Shown here one piece after another: positions 31,601 through 43,152 of a stretch of 64,000 bases of DNA. The translations under genes were made by a program, and so were the position numbers. The notes below the pieces were generated by a model. The model ran no database searches. It was not told where the DNA came from and saw only the letters and a program-made list of their open reading frames with translations. Each line of letters opens with the position of its first letter. The first letter of the stretch is position 1. Origin of the DNA: Spirometra erinaceieuropaei (lineage: Eukaryota; Platyhelminthes; Cestoda; Diphyllobothriidea; Diphyllobothriidae). The DNA lies in NCBI GenBank assembly GCA_902702965.1, contig CACRXP010000017.1, positions 2,263,343 to 2,327,342 on the forward strand, given 5' to 3'.

Positions 31601-34132
31601 TCGATGTCTATTGCATCATTGTATCAAGACACATCGCTCAAAGGTTTTATGTAGATGCTGCGGATACGTCGAAGCTAACCTTTTTACAAATTTCACAGAC
31701 AAAAACATGTAGTTTAAAATCATAAATTTACTTTTAAAATCAAAGAAGCATAACGGTGATGATTGAATTCAAAATGCATGCAAGTATTTATCGTCCGTTA
31801 ATGCATTTGTCATTGGTATTTCAAAGCTCACCAAATGTGCGTGGAGTTCTGAAGTATCGTTAAGACTTATGTCATTTTTTGGTTAAGGCAAATCCATTTA
31901 ACTATTAATTCCGCACAGCTTGATGAATATGAACTAGGGATACTTAAAAGCGACGGGGGAGTTAGCGTGTTTTAAGGTTTGTTACAAGATAAATCATCTT
32001 AACATTTTGGCATTGCAAAACTACACTCAGTTCTGGAACGCGAAGGAAACTGCTTATACTCGCTACTATAGAATCGGGACCCCTTATGAAAATTCTGCTC
32101 TGTATAACCTCGTTCTTCTGGCAAAGAACATGACGTCTTACCTATACATTTTACACAGCTATGATAACTATTTATGTTATAATCTTGTTTGTAAGTAATT
32201 TTTATCCCGTTTAATAATGTGCTTAAATTTGGCCGTCTTTTTATACTGTGTAAACCGCATGTTCAGGAAGATCTCCAGAATCCTTAGAAAGTAAACCAGA
32301 TTTTCGAAAATAACCAGTAAAGTTCCGCACATTATATCTACTTTGTAGTGAAACCCGTTTTCATATAAATATGTGCACAAGGAAACATATACAGACCCTC
32401 TGCATGAGTTTACCTAGAGGACTGTTATAAGTCTTGGCAGGTACTATGCAAGCTGCTTGATATACTCGTGCAGTATTGGCTAATACGGTCACAGATTTAT
32501 GGTAGAAGATTGTTTGATGAAAATCAAGATTGGGAAGCCTAGAAACAATTGAAGATACAAAGTTTAATGACGTGGACACCAACTTGACTTAAAAGCTGAA
32601 CACAATTCCACATGCATCATGCGACACACAGAAAAAAAAACAGTTCATTGGCGGCGACTAATAAGGGAAATCGACAAACTTTATTAATAGACCCAAGAGT
32701 AATATTCGAGTGCTCCGCATATTTTTTCCCCGAAATACCTCAAGACCCTGAGCACGAGGTATTATGAAAACGTAATTACCTACAAGCTGAACATAAAGAA
32801 CCGAATAAATACTGGATTCGTTTTTGTTAAGCATGTTCAAATTTGTAAAAGCACTAGAAAAGACCAATTCAGGAAACATTTTCAAACGAATTTACTTTAT
32901 AAAGATGGCTGAAAATGTTTTCCAAGGGAACCAATATGCTTTCAGCTTTGCTAATCGGTCTTACAACTGTTTAGGAGAAAATTTGTGGGAAATGCCGTTT
33001 TTGGATTTAGAAAAATAATGTTAATTTCTCTACACTATGTTAGGATTTTCACAAAATGGTTAACCTGCTTGCTCAGGACAGCGCTGAACGCCTCTATGTT
33101 AAAGTTCATTATTCTAAAAGTTATTTCAATTTTTGTCGTGCGAAAAGCGACTGAAGGGTTTTTTGGTGCCAGCAAATTATATTCCATCACAAAAGCATTA
33201 ATTGGTTGGCTTAATGATGTAACCGGATATTGTTTTTTTGCTTTGGAGCTTTGAATTCAGAAGCCGCATCAGGTGAAAGCAATCAACTGATAGGTCGCCT
33301 GATTTTAGGCTTGTGTTTTATTGATAAATATCGTCCAAGGTTAATTCTTACTCATCATCTTTAACAACCCCTGGGCATGAATTTACAAAATGAATAAAAG
33401 AGAAGAGACCTCATTAGATCAAAATATTGGTACAGACTCATTATGTTCAGTTAATCGCTCTCTCCATGTCTGCTTTTTGCTAAACTATCACCTAATTTCG
33501 GTGTAAAATACGTATTTCCTTCCCATATGCATATACACATTTCTGTTTCTACCTTAGAGTAATTCTTCTTTCAGAGAATGTATGGGATACATTCCAAGCT
33601 AAAGGTCTTGTCTTGTCTCCTCCTGCGAGAAATATTATTAAAAAAATAATTGACTCAAAAATGCATTTTCAAGGTTTTAGAAAATCGTCGATAACAGTTG
33701 CATAACCCACAGAGCGCAAGCTATTCAGTCACAGTGAGTGGAGGGGGGCGTTGTTATTTCGTAAAACATAGGAGCCTTAACGAAAAAATAAATGATGGAA
33801 GAACAGTTGGAAGAACAGTGATTCAGCGTTTCCTCTTTGATCAAAAATGAGGAAAAACAGTTGAAATATCTATGATATATTTTTGGAGTTGTTTAAAAAG
33901 GAAAGGGTTGAGACTGATCCCAGTGACGTAGGTGAGGCTCGAGAGAGGAGAAGGGAGGGATAGGATAAGGGGGGGGTGTTGAAGGGCCAGAATATTCACA
34001 CCTTTGAGGTAGATGTCTTGGTCGGCACTCTTCGAACCGCGTTTAGAGGCCGTGGCGGACTGGAAATGTAGTAGCGACCTTCAGCTACTTGGGGCATCTT
34101 GAAAGATGTGGGACGTCTCGGCAGAAAAAAGG
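28601..34132. other. AT-rich flank, nothing recognised
   Basis: This stretch lies downstream of the NDNF-like gene. No repeat family of the window and no convincing exon was found. A short (TTTA)n tract lies at about 29218-29245. Open frames here are short and without motifs. Part of the gene 3' untranslated region must lie just left of 34133, but no clear minus-strand AATAAA is close by (the nearest seen is about 33316). Confidence 0.45.
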
Positions 34133-34417
34133 TCAGAAACACCGGTTTTTCCGCCGATGGCTTGCACATCGGTCATAGACAAGACTGCAGGCGTTCACCA
34201 ACCTCTGTCCGACCAATTGTCGGTGCTCTCCAGTCAGATCAGTCAGACGCGCCGAGTAGACGGATACCAGCACGTAAGTAGGACCGTGGGCACTATAAGC
34301 GAAAGGCAAGTCCACTTCGATCCAGCGTTCACCGGAGGAGGTGAGGATATGTTGAGGGTGCAGGGCGTGGCCAGACCACCCCAGCATGGAATGTGCGGCA
34401 AAGTGGCAATAATCCGT
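34133..34417 (-). CDS. NDNF: NDNF-like gene, predicted last coding exon
   Basis: The minus strand has a pyrimidine-rich acceptor ending CTTTCAAACAG just before 34417. A 94-codon frame then runs to a stop at 34133. It reads TDYCHFAAHS and later GPTYVLVSVYSARLTD. In the NDNF/nord family, the last fibronectin-III domain has a C-x-x-F-H-S block and a Y-x-L-x-V-Y strand shortly before the end, which this matches in order and spacing. The exon opens in phase 0, as expected from the preceding exon. The protein is a secreted glycoprotein of the NDNF family; its function in flatworms is unknown. An alternative is that the coding part ends earlier at a hidden donor. Confidence 0.55.
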   Translation of the reverse strand, partial: TDYCHFAAHSMLGWSGHALHPQHILTSSGERWIEVDLPFAYSAHGPTYVLVSVYSARLTDLTGEHRQLVGQRLVNACSLVYDRCASHRRKNRCF

Positions 34418-35641
34418 CTGTTTGAAAGAAAGTATGCAAGAATTGCTCTGTTGGTGAGGAAAAATGCAAAGAAAATCGACGTCCTACAAGTTATTAAGTG
34501 TACTGTAAGTTTCTATAAATAAATTTAACTGATGACTGAAAACACGCTCATGTAGGTAAACTATCTGACTACTCTGGTTTGCTTTTTATGTCAATTTGGA
34601 TGCCTTTGAGGGTCAAAGCTTCTGGCAGATGCACTCGCGGTTTAGTTGAATCGTTGGATTTCTCAAGAATGAATGCTGATGCGAACTTAATGAAGTGTCC
34701 GCTGAAAGTTAAATATTTCGTACATCTTCGTTTTCTTAGTAGAAAAACGAACATATGGTGCGCTTGACAGCTTTGCCTGCGTAGAAGAATGCATACAATT
34801 TTACGGCCATCGTATTAAGCCATTGATTGTTGACTTTCTTGGAATATCTGCGGTCACGGTAATGGTCACTATAGAAAAAGTGCAGGATTGAAAATTGCAT
34901 TTTAATTAAACTTACGTTTACTTTGATACTCCCAGACCTTACGGCTCACTACTGCTTACAAATTTTAAAACAGGTAGCTTTAAGTATGAAAAAGTTCTTT
35001 AGGTTTTCCATCTTACGTTATTTTAGAGAACGAAACAGCTAGATTTTGAAACTAAGGACTTAGATCGGCGGAACAAATATGGCTCAGAAACTGATTTCGT
35101 AAAGGAGAACGACAGAGTCCTGTAAATAAGCGACATTTGTAATGATTTATTTATTTATTTCCGACTCTCAAGAATCAAAAGCACCCAAATCTCAAGCTGA
35201 ATTTATTGATAATCTGTTTAGGTCTTACTAAAAATCATCCTGCCTTCCAAAGCATATCAATCGGTATTTGCACATGCAATCTGTGATTAGGAGATATTTT
35301 TTGATACGTTTAGTGCGTGATCTGTACCGTACTAGGGGGTGCAAGTTTATTGCAATATCAGATTTAAATGTTTACCGCTAGCTTTGAACAATGCCAACGT
35401 AGAAAATTTATTTTACATTAAGTTTATTTTGTTTTAAACTATGCATTCGGTCAGTAGTTAAAATAAAAATGAACTGATGTTGGATTAAAATTACTTTCAG
35501 CAAAGACGTTCAGCTCAAAACTTGTCTTTTTCGTGAATGTCGTTTTGGTTTGAGGTGACACCGACCATGTTTTGCCGACTGACCATCCAAATATATTTGC
35601 AACGTCTTAAAGACCGTTTGCAATCTAGAAGCCTGACAAAC

Positions 35642-35957
35642 CTTTTTCTGCATTTCACGAAATAAGCCGTTTCGTAGGGCTGGGGTCATCGTTTTTGGCA
35701 CCGGAAGTGTATAGATCCAAAGTCTTTGCCGTTCTGGGTGCACCGCGAGGACAATAGACAGACGCTGACGTTGACAAGAAACGTTAAAGAAAAATCCTTC
35801 GGAAATTTGAGCGGCGCCTGTACCAGAACCATTTCTGACTTCCACGAGGCTCCAGTAGGCTCCGTTGGGGGCAGTCTCAGCCCCGCTGTCTAAGGTCTCG
35901 TTGGACCCATTTTTGTCAAGGAGGGAGATGTTCTTGGGAACCTTCTCGACAATATAG
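35642..35957 (-). CDS. NDNF: NDNF-like gene, exon with second FN3 domain start
   Basis: The minus-strand frame reads YIVEKVPKNISLLDKNGSNE, then SEGFFFNVSCQRQRLSIVLA and ERQRLWIYTLPVP. The spacing from the Cys to ERQRLWIY parallels the C...ERNKFCIY segment of vertebrate NDNF as I recall it. There are N-glycosylation sites (NIS, NGS, NVS). The donor is AAAAAG/GTTTGT at 35642. The acceptor at 35957 keeps phase with the previous exon. A stronger-looking acceptor (GTTCTGTTTTCAG, exon from 35976) would break phase unless an extra exon lies between. The frame remains open past the donor to 35510, so the 3' boundary is the least certain of the gene. Confidence 0.6.
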
Positions 35958-36239
35958 CTTACAAGGGGTTCAATGACTGAAAACAGAACGTAAAACGTGA
36001 TGTTAGAAATTGTGCAGCCTTGCTAGACAGATTAATGAAAGCAGGCGAAGTCTGTTATCCAGTGAGAGTTCATCTTGAGAGGATAGAACAAAGCAATTAA
36101 AAGAAGGTCGCATTTTCGAGTGTTACCACCTCTCGGTCATGTGAGTCCTAGATCGTAGACGGAAACGTGCCATAAAATAATGAGAACGCAATATGCTCTA
36201 GGCAAAATGCAAGTTGGGATTTTCTGTCTGCAAAATTGC
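35958..36239. other. Intron sequence of NDNF-like gene
   Basis: Nothing is recognised between the exon at 35642-35957 and the inverted PLE-5. Confidence 0.5.
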
Positions 36240-36249
36240 TACCAGATTC

Positions 36250-36640
36250 CAGGCTCTAATTGGCCTCTAATTGACTGTTGAGACCATCAACTGTCTCTCT
36301 TCTTTCACCAAAGTAATCCGAATTCGCCAAATGGCTGTTCTCTTCCTCCTCCATCGTAAATTGATTGTTCGAGAAGACCGCATTCAGACGTTACTTGAAT
36401 GTCAGCAGTTGATCCCCGTGGATAATAACGAAGGTATCATCCACATATCGGGCCCAAAACTTCTGTCTGTGGTGTCGGAAGAGCAGCGACCCTAACCATT
36501 GCAAGACCGCCTCGACGATTAATCCCACAATCGGCGAACCCATTGGTGTGTCCTTCACCTGCTCGTAGAGTGTCCCGTCGAACGTGTGGTACGTCCTGTG
36601 ACAGAACGTCAGAAGCTGAACTTAAACAGCAACCACCCAA
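36250..36640 (-). pseudogene. PLE-5 reverse transcriptase, inverted segment
   Basis: The minus strand reads TYHTFDGTLYEQVKDTPMGS followed by PIVGLIVEAVL (motif B). RYVDDTFVII follows (motif C, YVDD at 36436-36447), then FTMEEEE. Motif B is close to the intact GTPMGSP form. The segment is cut on both sides. Confidence 0.8.
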
Positions 36641-36654
36641 TCAGCCACAAAGCC

Positions 36655-37515
36655 AGATGTGAGAGGACGCTCGATCGGCGTGTTGAAACGCCCTGGGGTG
36701 AGCAGGAGGACACGATTGTCCAACTACAATAACTCCGACGGGTCTTCAAAGCCAATGGCTACCCGCGCAACTTCGTCAACCACTGCATACGCAAAAGGGA
36801 CGAAAGGCCTAACTGCACAGACACCAAATTTCAGCGAGCGCTTCTGTATCTCAAGAGCGTGTTGGAAATTGTCGGACGTCTTCTCGCACCACTTGGGCTT
36901 GAAGTTGCACACAGACCGGAAGCAACCATCAGGCGTCAAGTAATGAAACCGAAAGACCCACTGCAACGACAAGAGACGTCTGGAATCGTTTTCCGGATCT
37001 GGTGTAACTTCTGACAAAGTAATTACGCCGGAGAAGTCGGAAAACTGCTCCGAACACGAATGGCCGAACACGCTGCAGCGGTGCGAAGAAATGACGCAAT
37101 CTGTCAGGTTGCGGCTCATTCGACGGCTTCCGGCTACACATTCAAATTCCACGAGACCGATATTCTCGCAAGAGGGGACAACCGCGTAAGCCGGGAGCTG
37201 ATTGAGTGCAATGACGTTCCCCTTCAATACTCGGTGCTGAGACTTCGCCTAGGCGGAGTAATTAGCCACATGGGGAGCGCACAGGTGGACACCTTTCCCA
37301 ACACCAGGTTCGGTGCGTCAGATAATAGAGCAATCATCACATCAACGTTCAACGCAAGTGATGGAATTACAGCAATTAACAACGCGTATGTCGGTCATCA
37401 AACAGTCATCGCACCAAGTGCCACTATCCTTGATGAAGGGGGAACCGTGAATATTCATAGGTATGCGGTAGCATGCCGATTAAACCCTATAAATACTGCA
37501 GTCCCTTGTTCATGA
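36655..37515 (+). pseudogene. PLE-5 thumb, GIY-YIG and C-terminal region
   Basis: The plus strand reads RRVFKANGYPRNFVNHCIRK, then RQVMKPKDPLQRQETSGIVF. A damaged CxC follows (an internal stop after CNF), then QSNYAGEVGKLLRTRMAEHA. One frame continues without a break from about 37060 through AAHSTASGYTFKFHETDI and YSVLRLRLGGVISHMGSAQV to a stop at 37515. The GIY part is worn and the YIG-equivalent reads NYAGEVG. Confidence 0.75.
37488..37495 (+). promoter_or_regulatory. TATA-like box in PLE-5 end
   Basis: TATAAATA in the same CCTATAAATACTGC context as PLE-4, 40 bases before the hammerhead-like motif. Confidence 0.5.
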
Positions 37516-37534
37516 ATTACCCGTATCTGTTTTT

Positions 37535-37576
37535 GTCTCTGATGATGGGTCCTAGCAGGAATCCGAAACGTCAGGC
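37535..37576 (+). ncRNA. Hammerhead ribozyme-like motif, PLE-5 end
   Basis: GUCU-CUGAUGA-U, then a stem II region GGGUCC/GGAAUCC that is only partly paired, GAAACGUC-AGGC and TAATAAAG. Core boxes, GUC triplet, stem I and two-pair stem III are all intact. Confidence 0.65.
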
Positions 37577-37645
37577 TAATAAAGCTCTTGTCCCAGCGAT
37601 CTTGTCTCCTTCTTCAATGGTGTGGATGTGTGAAATAATCTGGAT

Positions 37646-40600
37646 GCGATCTTCTACTCGGCTGTGATGTTGCTCATTCCGATATCTGCAGTTCAACTGT
37701 TGCCTAAATCAGCGTTTTCGGTAAATTTTATCATCTTTCGCGCTTTCGACATAAGCTCATCTAGGAGCTTATTGCGTTGACAAAGGCGTTCGATACCGGC
37801 ATATCTTTTGGAACCACTTTTCAGTGCGATTCAGGAATGGACATCGCGAGTTGGCGCTACAGGATATTCACAGAGTAAGTCAACGCTGTGGCTAACTCTA
37901 TATGTATTCAGTCCGTTCAGGTTCGAGACAAAAAATTCTCTGACTCTAATTTGTCGATAGCCAAAGATGGAGAATATCTTTATACCGACTTATTTCTAAA
38001 TAAATGGGTTTTCAAAATTGTTTTATGCTATCTCGGAATACGAAAACCGTCAGCGTTTTACGAGAGAACTTCTAGAAGACCAACATGAACATCTACGCCT
38101 ATTATTTTGAAATATTTCTCAACTTTCAGAATAAGTCCCTGAGTTCAACTCCGACAGAATTTTTCCAAATTAGGAGACTAAAGGAACAAAACCTAATATG
38201 AGTTCGGTTTTGTGTCATGGTCGTTGCTTACCTTTGGACACGTCTCAGAATGTCCTCGCTGCAAAAGAATATCGCGGAGGACAAACCGACCGGCTAAATT
38301 CATGCACTCTTCAAAAGCATTCGAGTTCTCAAAGCAAATATTCCTTTATCGCATCTGCTATGAAACATTCATGCAGACTTATATCTCGAAGTAAGTGTCT
38401 CTCTTTTTAGATAGACAATTTTTTGGTCTTTAAATGGCTAAATTATGCTAGAAATAAATCCCCTCTTTTTGTCTACTGACCCGAGGACTACAAAAATGTT
38501 GGTCGCTTTTCACTAATCTCTGAATTCTGGCGCACATTTTGGACGCTAGTGGGATCTCGCATATCGTCATCCCCTTCTGTTTTCTGCTAGACACTTACAG
38601 GTTTTTCAACGGATTAGCAATTGTTCTGCCACACGTGTGAATCAGACACTAAATAATTCGGCTTTCAGATAAACTTTCTGAGTAGCGGCCTCCGGCCCAT
38701 CAGACGGATTTGATTTCCTAAAAATCCCTTGAGCCAGTCGGCTGTTGCCACTTACTTATTTGCCTTTGGGCATTTATGAACCCTTTTCTGTTTTGTCTGG
38801 GTTCTTGACCTTCATCAGTTTGTCAGTTGTGGTTTTTGGGTTGTCAACCCTGGAGGCCCACAGATCCTGTGTTATTCAGCGGTATCCTGTCCTTCGGTAA
38901 AGTTGGCTCAGACAGACACGTTTGTGCGGACGCCACGCATCATGTTTTTGAGGGTGACTGGCCCAGACAGGATCCGTCTGATGCCACTAAGATCCCTACA
39001 TATGACTAACCACCGGGAAAAAGGGCAACGTGAACTATAATGCTCTTAAGAAGTTTAATATAATCCTTAACAAGACAAACTTAATTTGCCATGGCAGGAG
39101 GCTTTAACTTTTAAAAGATGCCTACCTCTGCACCGGAATCAAGGCTGTTCGCGTTAATAAATAGGTTGGACGTCCAGAAACTGCAATCAGGGTTGCATTC
39201 CACGGAAACAACTCACTGCACCCATCTATACCCAACCTACCTCGGTAACTACCGTCTTATTTTCGACTATGTGCCTGGACCAGTGAAATGCCTTTTTTAA
39301 GCACTTCAGTGACCATAGTCGAGTTAAGTGTATCAAGGATGGACGGGACGAGAGGGAAGGACCATATCGTTGACCAGTCAGTCTTTAAAGATTTCTGAGC
39401 GCAAACAGCGACAACAGTCACATCGAGTAGGAAATGAAAATTTAATTTAATTTGAAAAATGAACAAAGGAGTGCTTAAATAATTCCTTATCAACCTCAAT
39501 GGTTTTATTAATGATCTATACAGAGAACCGCAACTCGTCAACCAAGTGGGGAGCTAAACATTCCCGGCTGATTTCGTGACCGAAGTCCGAACTTCGTTTA
39601 CAAACTTGACCTGAACGTCTCACAACGACAGTCATTACGAAGAATAATCATAGCTTCATACTCGAAAAAAGATCCCTTATCCTAACTTTGGCCTTAGGAG
39701 AAAGGTATGATGACGGGCATCTTCAAGATCTATTTATTGAGAAAACAGGACTATGGGATCATATTGCCGGTAATGGCTCAGTACATCAACATTTTTCTTC
39801 TCCACTCTATTTTTCCGACTGCAGGTCCATATAGTTCTCAGTTGTTTGAAAGCTTCAGCATTAATTTCTACTTGTTTTCCAGCCTTTTCTTAAACTGGGA
39901 TCGCCAATTTAATTCTGGCTTACTTGTTTCACTTTTAACAGCTCCAAGTAGTGTGTGTAAAACGTCATCTGCGAATAAAGAGAATTTCATGCCAAGGTAA
40001 ATGGAACTGCTCTACTTTAGATGGCTATCACAGAAAAACTTTCACAGCGCATTCGGTCAACCTTCAAAACTGCCAGAAAGTCATGTTTTGCCAATCAAGG
40101 ATAAAAGAAACTCGTTTAATATAAATCTTTTAAGTATAACCTTGAATGTGCAAGTAGGCTCTTGTTTTAAATACAATGCTTTCTTTATGTCTAACTGACT
40201 TCTGAGTCTTTGCAACGGACCGTCGTACTAGTTTGGGAAATTTGTTTTTGTGCCGTTTATGTCAGTATCTTTGTACTCCCCCGAGAAGGGTTGTGCTTTG
40301 AAGGCCTGGACGTGCGTTCCACTGATTTTTGCACTTGCTCGACGCATTCCTTAGTGCGTTCGGTTTATCAATCTTTCTTTCAGCATTTAATTGCTGTTAC
40401 TTGGATTTGATATAACAATTCTAATTCCTGGAAACTAACGCCAACATAAAAATTAGGATGTTCGCCTAAAACTTCGACACAAGCCGACTCACCTATGAAC
40501 CAGGGCGGTTAACGCGCATATTTCCTACACCACGGAACCTTCTCTTACGTGGAAATATACCCTTATATTCGGACTTTGCTGTTCATGGAGGCAGTCGATG

Positions 40601-41479
40601 AGTAGAACCCCTGAGCTACACAAATTCGTTGAAAAATAGACCTGATAATTTTGTCATCCACCAAATATTTCAAAGCAACGCGAAAATAAGTACCTCGGCC
40701 AATCTTAATTTTGATTCTCATTGGATGGCCGGGTTGTGGAAAAGGGAAACAAAACCAGACGCTAAAATGAATGCTTTTCAAAAATATCTTGACACGTCTG
40801 CTAAGGAAACTGAAGCTAATTATTGCTTTTTCACTTATCTTGTTACGCTTGGGTTGTCTGCGTATTCTCTATCGATTTTTGGCCAGTTAAGTTGTTTCCA
40901 GCATAGGACGTGCAAATAAACGAACAGCAGTCTGTAATCCTTCCGAAAAAGGATAATGAGTCTGATTATTGTCTTTTATCTTATCCCGGACTGCCTGCAC
41001 AGTTTACATCGATTTTTTGTAGCGTGTCTGCTTTTATCTGTCAATTTTACAAGAAAGGGCTAAATTGTGAGCGTTTTACTGATGAAATCTTATGGTTCTC
41101 TTGTATGGGTAGGATTCGTGTCATTTTAAAACGCAGCGAAATAACATCTGGATAACTTTTTCAGCTATCTTCTGCCCCCATGGGCATAACAGTTAAATGA
41201 ATTTGAAGAGTATTTAGTATGCGAAAGGGCCAATAGCAGTGTATTGCTTATTTCGTCATCTGCTCTCTTTTACATAAAGGAGCTCTCTCGATTTATCCTA
41301 CTACCAAAAACATAGAGTAACGAAATTTTCGCAGTAAAGTAGTTAAGGCCACATAGGCATTAGAACACTTTATTACCACGAAGGCCTGGTGCCCAGATAA
41401 AAGAAGGCAGCAACCTTGCTAAAGGTCTAGAAGAAATTTTGCGAAATTATAGGAAAAAAACACGACCAAATGTATGCAC
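37646..41479. other. Intron sequence, nothing recognised
   Basis: Short frames without motifs occur (for example 39118-39300 plus, 38827-39009 plus). No member of the repeat families seen elsewhere in the window was identified. Confidence 0.4.
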
Positions 41480-41580
41480 AGTAATACGTTTGCTCACTTG
41501 CATGTCTAGGCCGAAGAGGAAGGGGGTTCAAATCCGGTGAAACAAAGAAAACGCGACCAATCCGTTGACTAGCGAAAAAG
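41480..41580 (+). repeat. tRNA-like SINE head
   Basis: CTTGCATGTCTAGGCC followed by GGGGGTTCAAATCCGG resembles boxes A and B of a polymerase III promoter. No complete tRNA fold is evident, and the body has no match in the window. Confidence 0.4.
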
Positions 41581-42089
41581 GAGACGGTTGAGTTTGGCGA
41601 TGAGGAATTTAGGGACGTATTTGGGCTACTGGTTTCGGAGACGCGGATTCTGTACGAACCGGAGGAAATGGTGGGGCAGAGACGGACAGCCCGACTGTTC
41701 TCCACTATCAGCTGACAGACAGGAACTCCAAAATTGTCACGCTGCTTACTCGAAAGAAGGAAAGACCTTCAGTTTATTATGTAATTAAAGACCAAGCAAA
41801 CAAACAGCAGCACTCAGTTCAATATTAAAGTAAGTGTGTCTGACGACTGCGTGATCTCCGCTGTCCTAGCTTTTAACTATCCCCCTCCAGCGCTGAGCGC
41901 GCTTCACACGTAAAAGAAACTTATCCCTATGATACTTCTTGGGAATTTAATAAATATGGAAAGCGCTTTGCTAGAGGAAGTAGATTACGACTGTGTGAAT
42001 AATAAGCATGTATGCCGGCGGACAAAAGATATGCACTATTAGCAGATGTTCTTGTGTGGGATTAGAGTAATCACTCTAACTGGCTTGTC

Positions 42090-42250
42090 AATAAAAGTGT
42101 TCGAGGCAGCGCAGCTGAGGTGCTTACGTTGTTGCTTGTACGCAAACCTTGCGCCTGTTGTGGTGGGTTCTAATCCCGCCGACGTGCCGATTTTTTCGGA
42201 AATAGTTCAGACGACAGCTGAATCCGCCAAAATATTTTTTTATTAAGTGA
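42090..42250 (+). repeat. tRNA-like SINE head
   Basis: GCGCAGCTGAGGTGCTTACG (box A-like) and GTGGGTTCTAATCCCGCC (box B-like, paired as a T stem) indicate a tRNA-derived SINE. The tail is AT-rich. Confidence 0.5.
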
Positions 42251-42384
42251 TCCTGGTAGACATGCGATAGGTTGTATAATGGTTGTTTGGAAAATCCTGC
42301 TTGGGTAGTCGGCATACCGTGTCAGAATAAGAAGATTTCGTAAGTTTTAGCAGGCTGGATAGGGAGTTTGACCCAAACTGTCTA

Positions 42385-42510
42385 AGCTCACGACTCTTGG
42401 TTAGGTCAAAACAGTTCAGGTGGTTACAGCGCTGGTCGCACTCAGGTTTTGGGCTAGTTGTCTTAGGTTCCATTCCGACCGAGGCCACTGGGTACTTTTG
42501 GATTTGCTGC
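42385..42510 (+). repeat. tRNA-like SINE head
   Basis: GTTCAGGTGGTTACAGCGCT (box A-like) and TAGGTTCCATTCCGACC (box B-like) are spaced as in tRNA-derived SINEs. The long spacing and lack of a closed acceptor stem argue against a functional tRNA. Confidence 0.5.
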
Positions 42511-43152
42511 AAGAGATAGATACTTTGATGGGAAATTAGTAAAACAAATATGACTACCTATTTGCGAATAGACGTTCTGGCATACCGTACTTACAGAAAG
42601 CACTTGGTCTAGGAAAACGGTTTATTTCAAACGGCGACTTCTTCAAAAGTAATTTTGATCTTGAAGCAAGCAAGCGTTATTTCCCAGCAGTTGACTCTAG
42701 ATGGAAGAATGTCAATCAGGCCAACGGGTGCTGGGGGGTAATTTTTACATTTTCTAGAAACGGTTTCACGGAAGAAATTACGAACTTCTCTTAGAAAATG
42801 GAAGTAGTTTATCGGTGTTACAGATGCCAAATGTACGAAAAATTTGCGTTTTTATGGCATTTGTTGACTCCCTGCAGTTTTATTATTTAACTTGTGTCGT
42901 TAAGCCGCGTAAGACCAAATTTACGACCCAAGACCTGTTTGACCAACACAAACCACATGCACACCTATCCGAAATTCTATCTACATCGCCATAATGAATG
43001 TCTGTTTTTCTGTCCTACTGAAGGGCGGGAATTCTACTCATGACGGTTTTTGACTGCAATTTTCGCTGCTGGTCTGTAGTTGAGGGGAATCTGATCTCAG
43101 ATTCACCACTTTATTAACGAAGACACCATTAACCACTAGATAACCAGGCAGC
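42511..43152. other. Intron sequence, nothing recognised
   Basis: No repeat or exon is seen. Confidence 0.4.

Larger units (their letters stand above)
36240..37645. mobile_element. Penelope-like element PLE-5 with inverted 5' segment
   Basis: The 5' part (RT motifs B and C) is on the minus strand at 36640-36250. The 3' part (thumb, GIY-YIG, 3' end) is on the plus strand from about 36655 to 37640. The two parts fit end to end in the protein, apart from a loss of about 40 residues, which is the arrangement left by a 5' inversion. TATAAATA is at 37488 and the hammerhead-like motif at 37535. It lies in an intron of the NDNF-like gene, subfamily A. Confidence 0.8.

Noticed and set aside
34569..34754. 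Possible extra exon of the NDNF-like gene (after an acceptor TTAACTTTCAG)
   Set aside because: It has an acceptor and a plausible short frame ending in a stop. However, the exons at 35642-35957 and 34133-34417 already join in phase and in family order, leaving no place for it; it could be an alternative last exon.
38810..38822. TTCATCAG as another hammerhead core
   Set aside because: No GAAA box or NUH triplet at the right distance and no PLE end nearby.
39118..39300. Possible exon on the plus strand
   Set aside because: No family recognised and no supporting splice sites; it lies in an intron of a gene on the other strand.
42100..42185. Functional tRNA gene
   Set aside because: Box B is good, but there is no closed acceptor stem and the spacing is irregular, so a SINE head is more likely.
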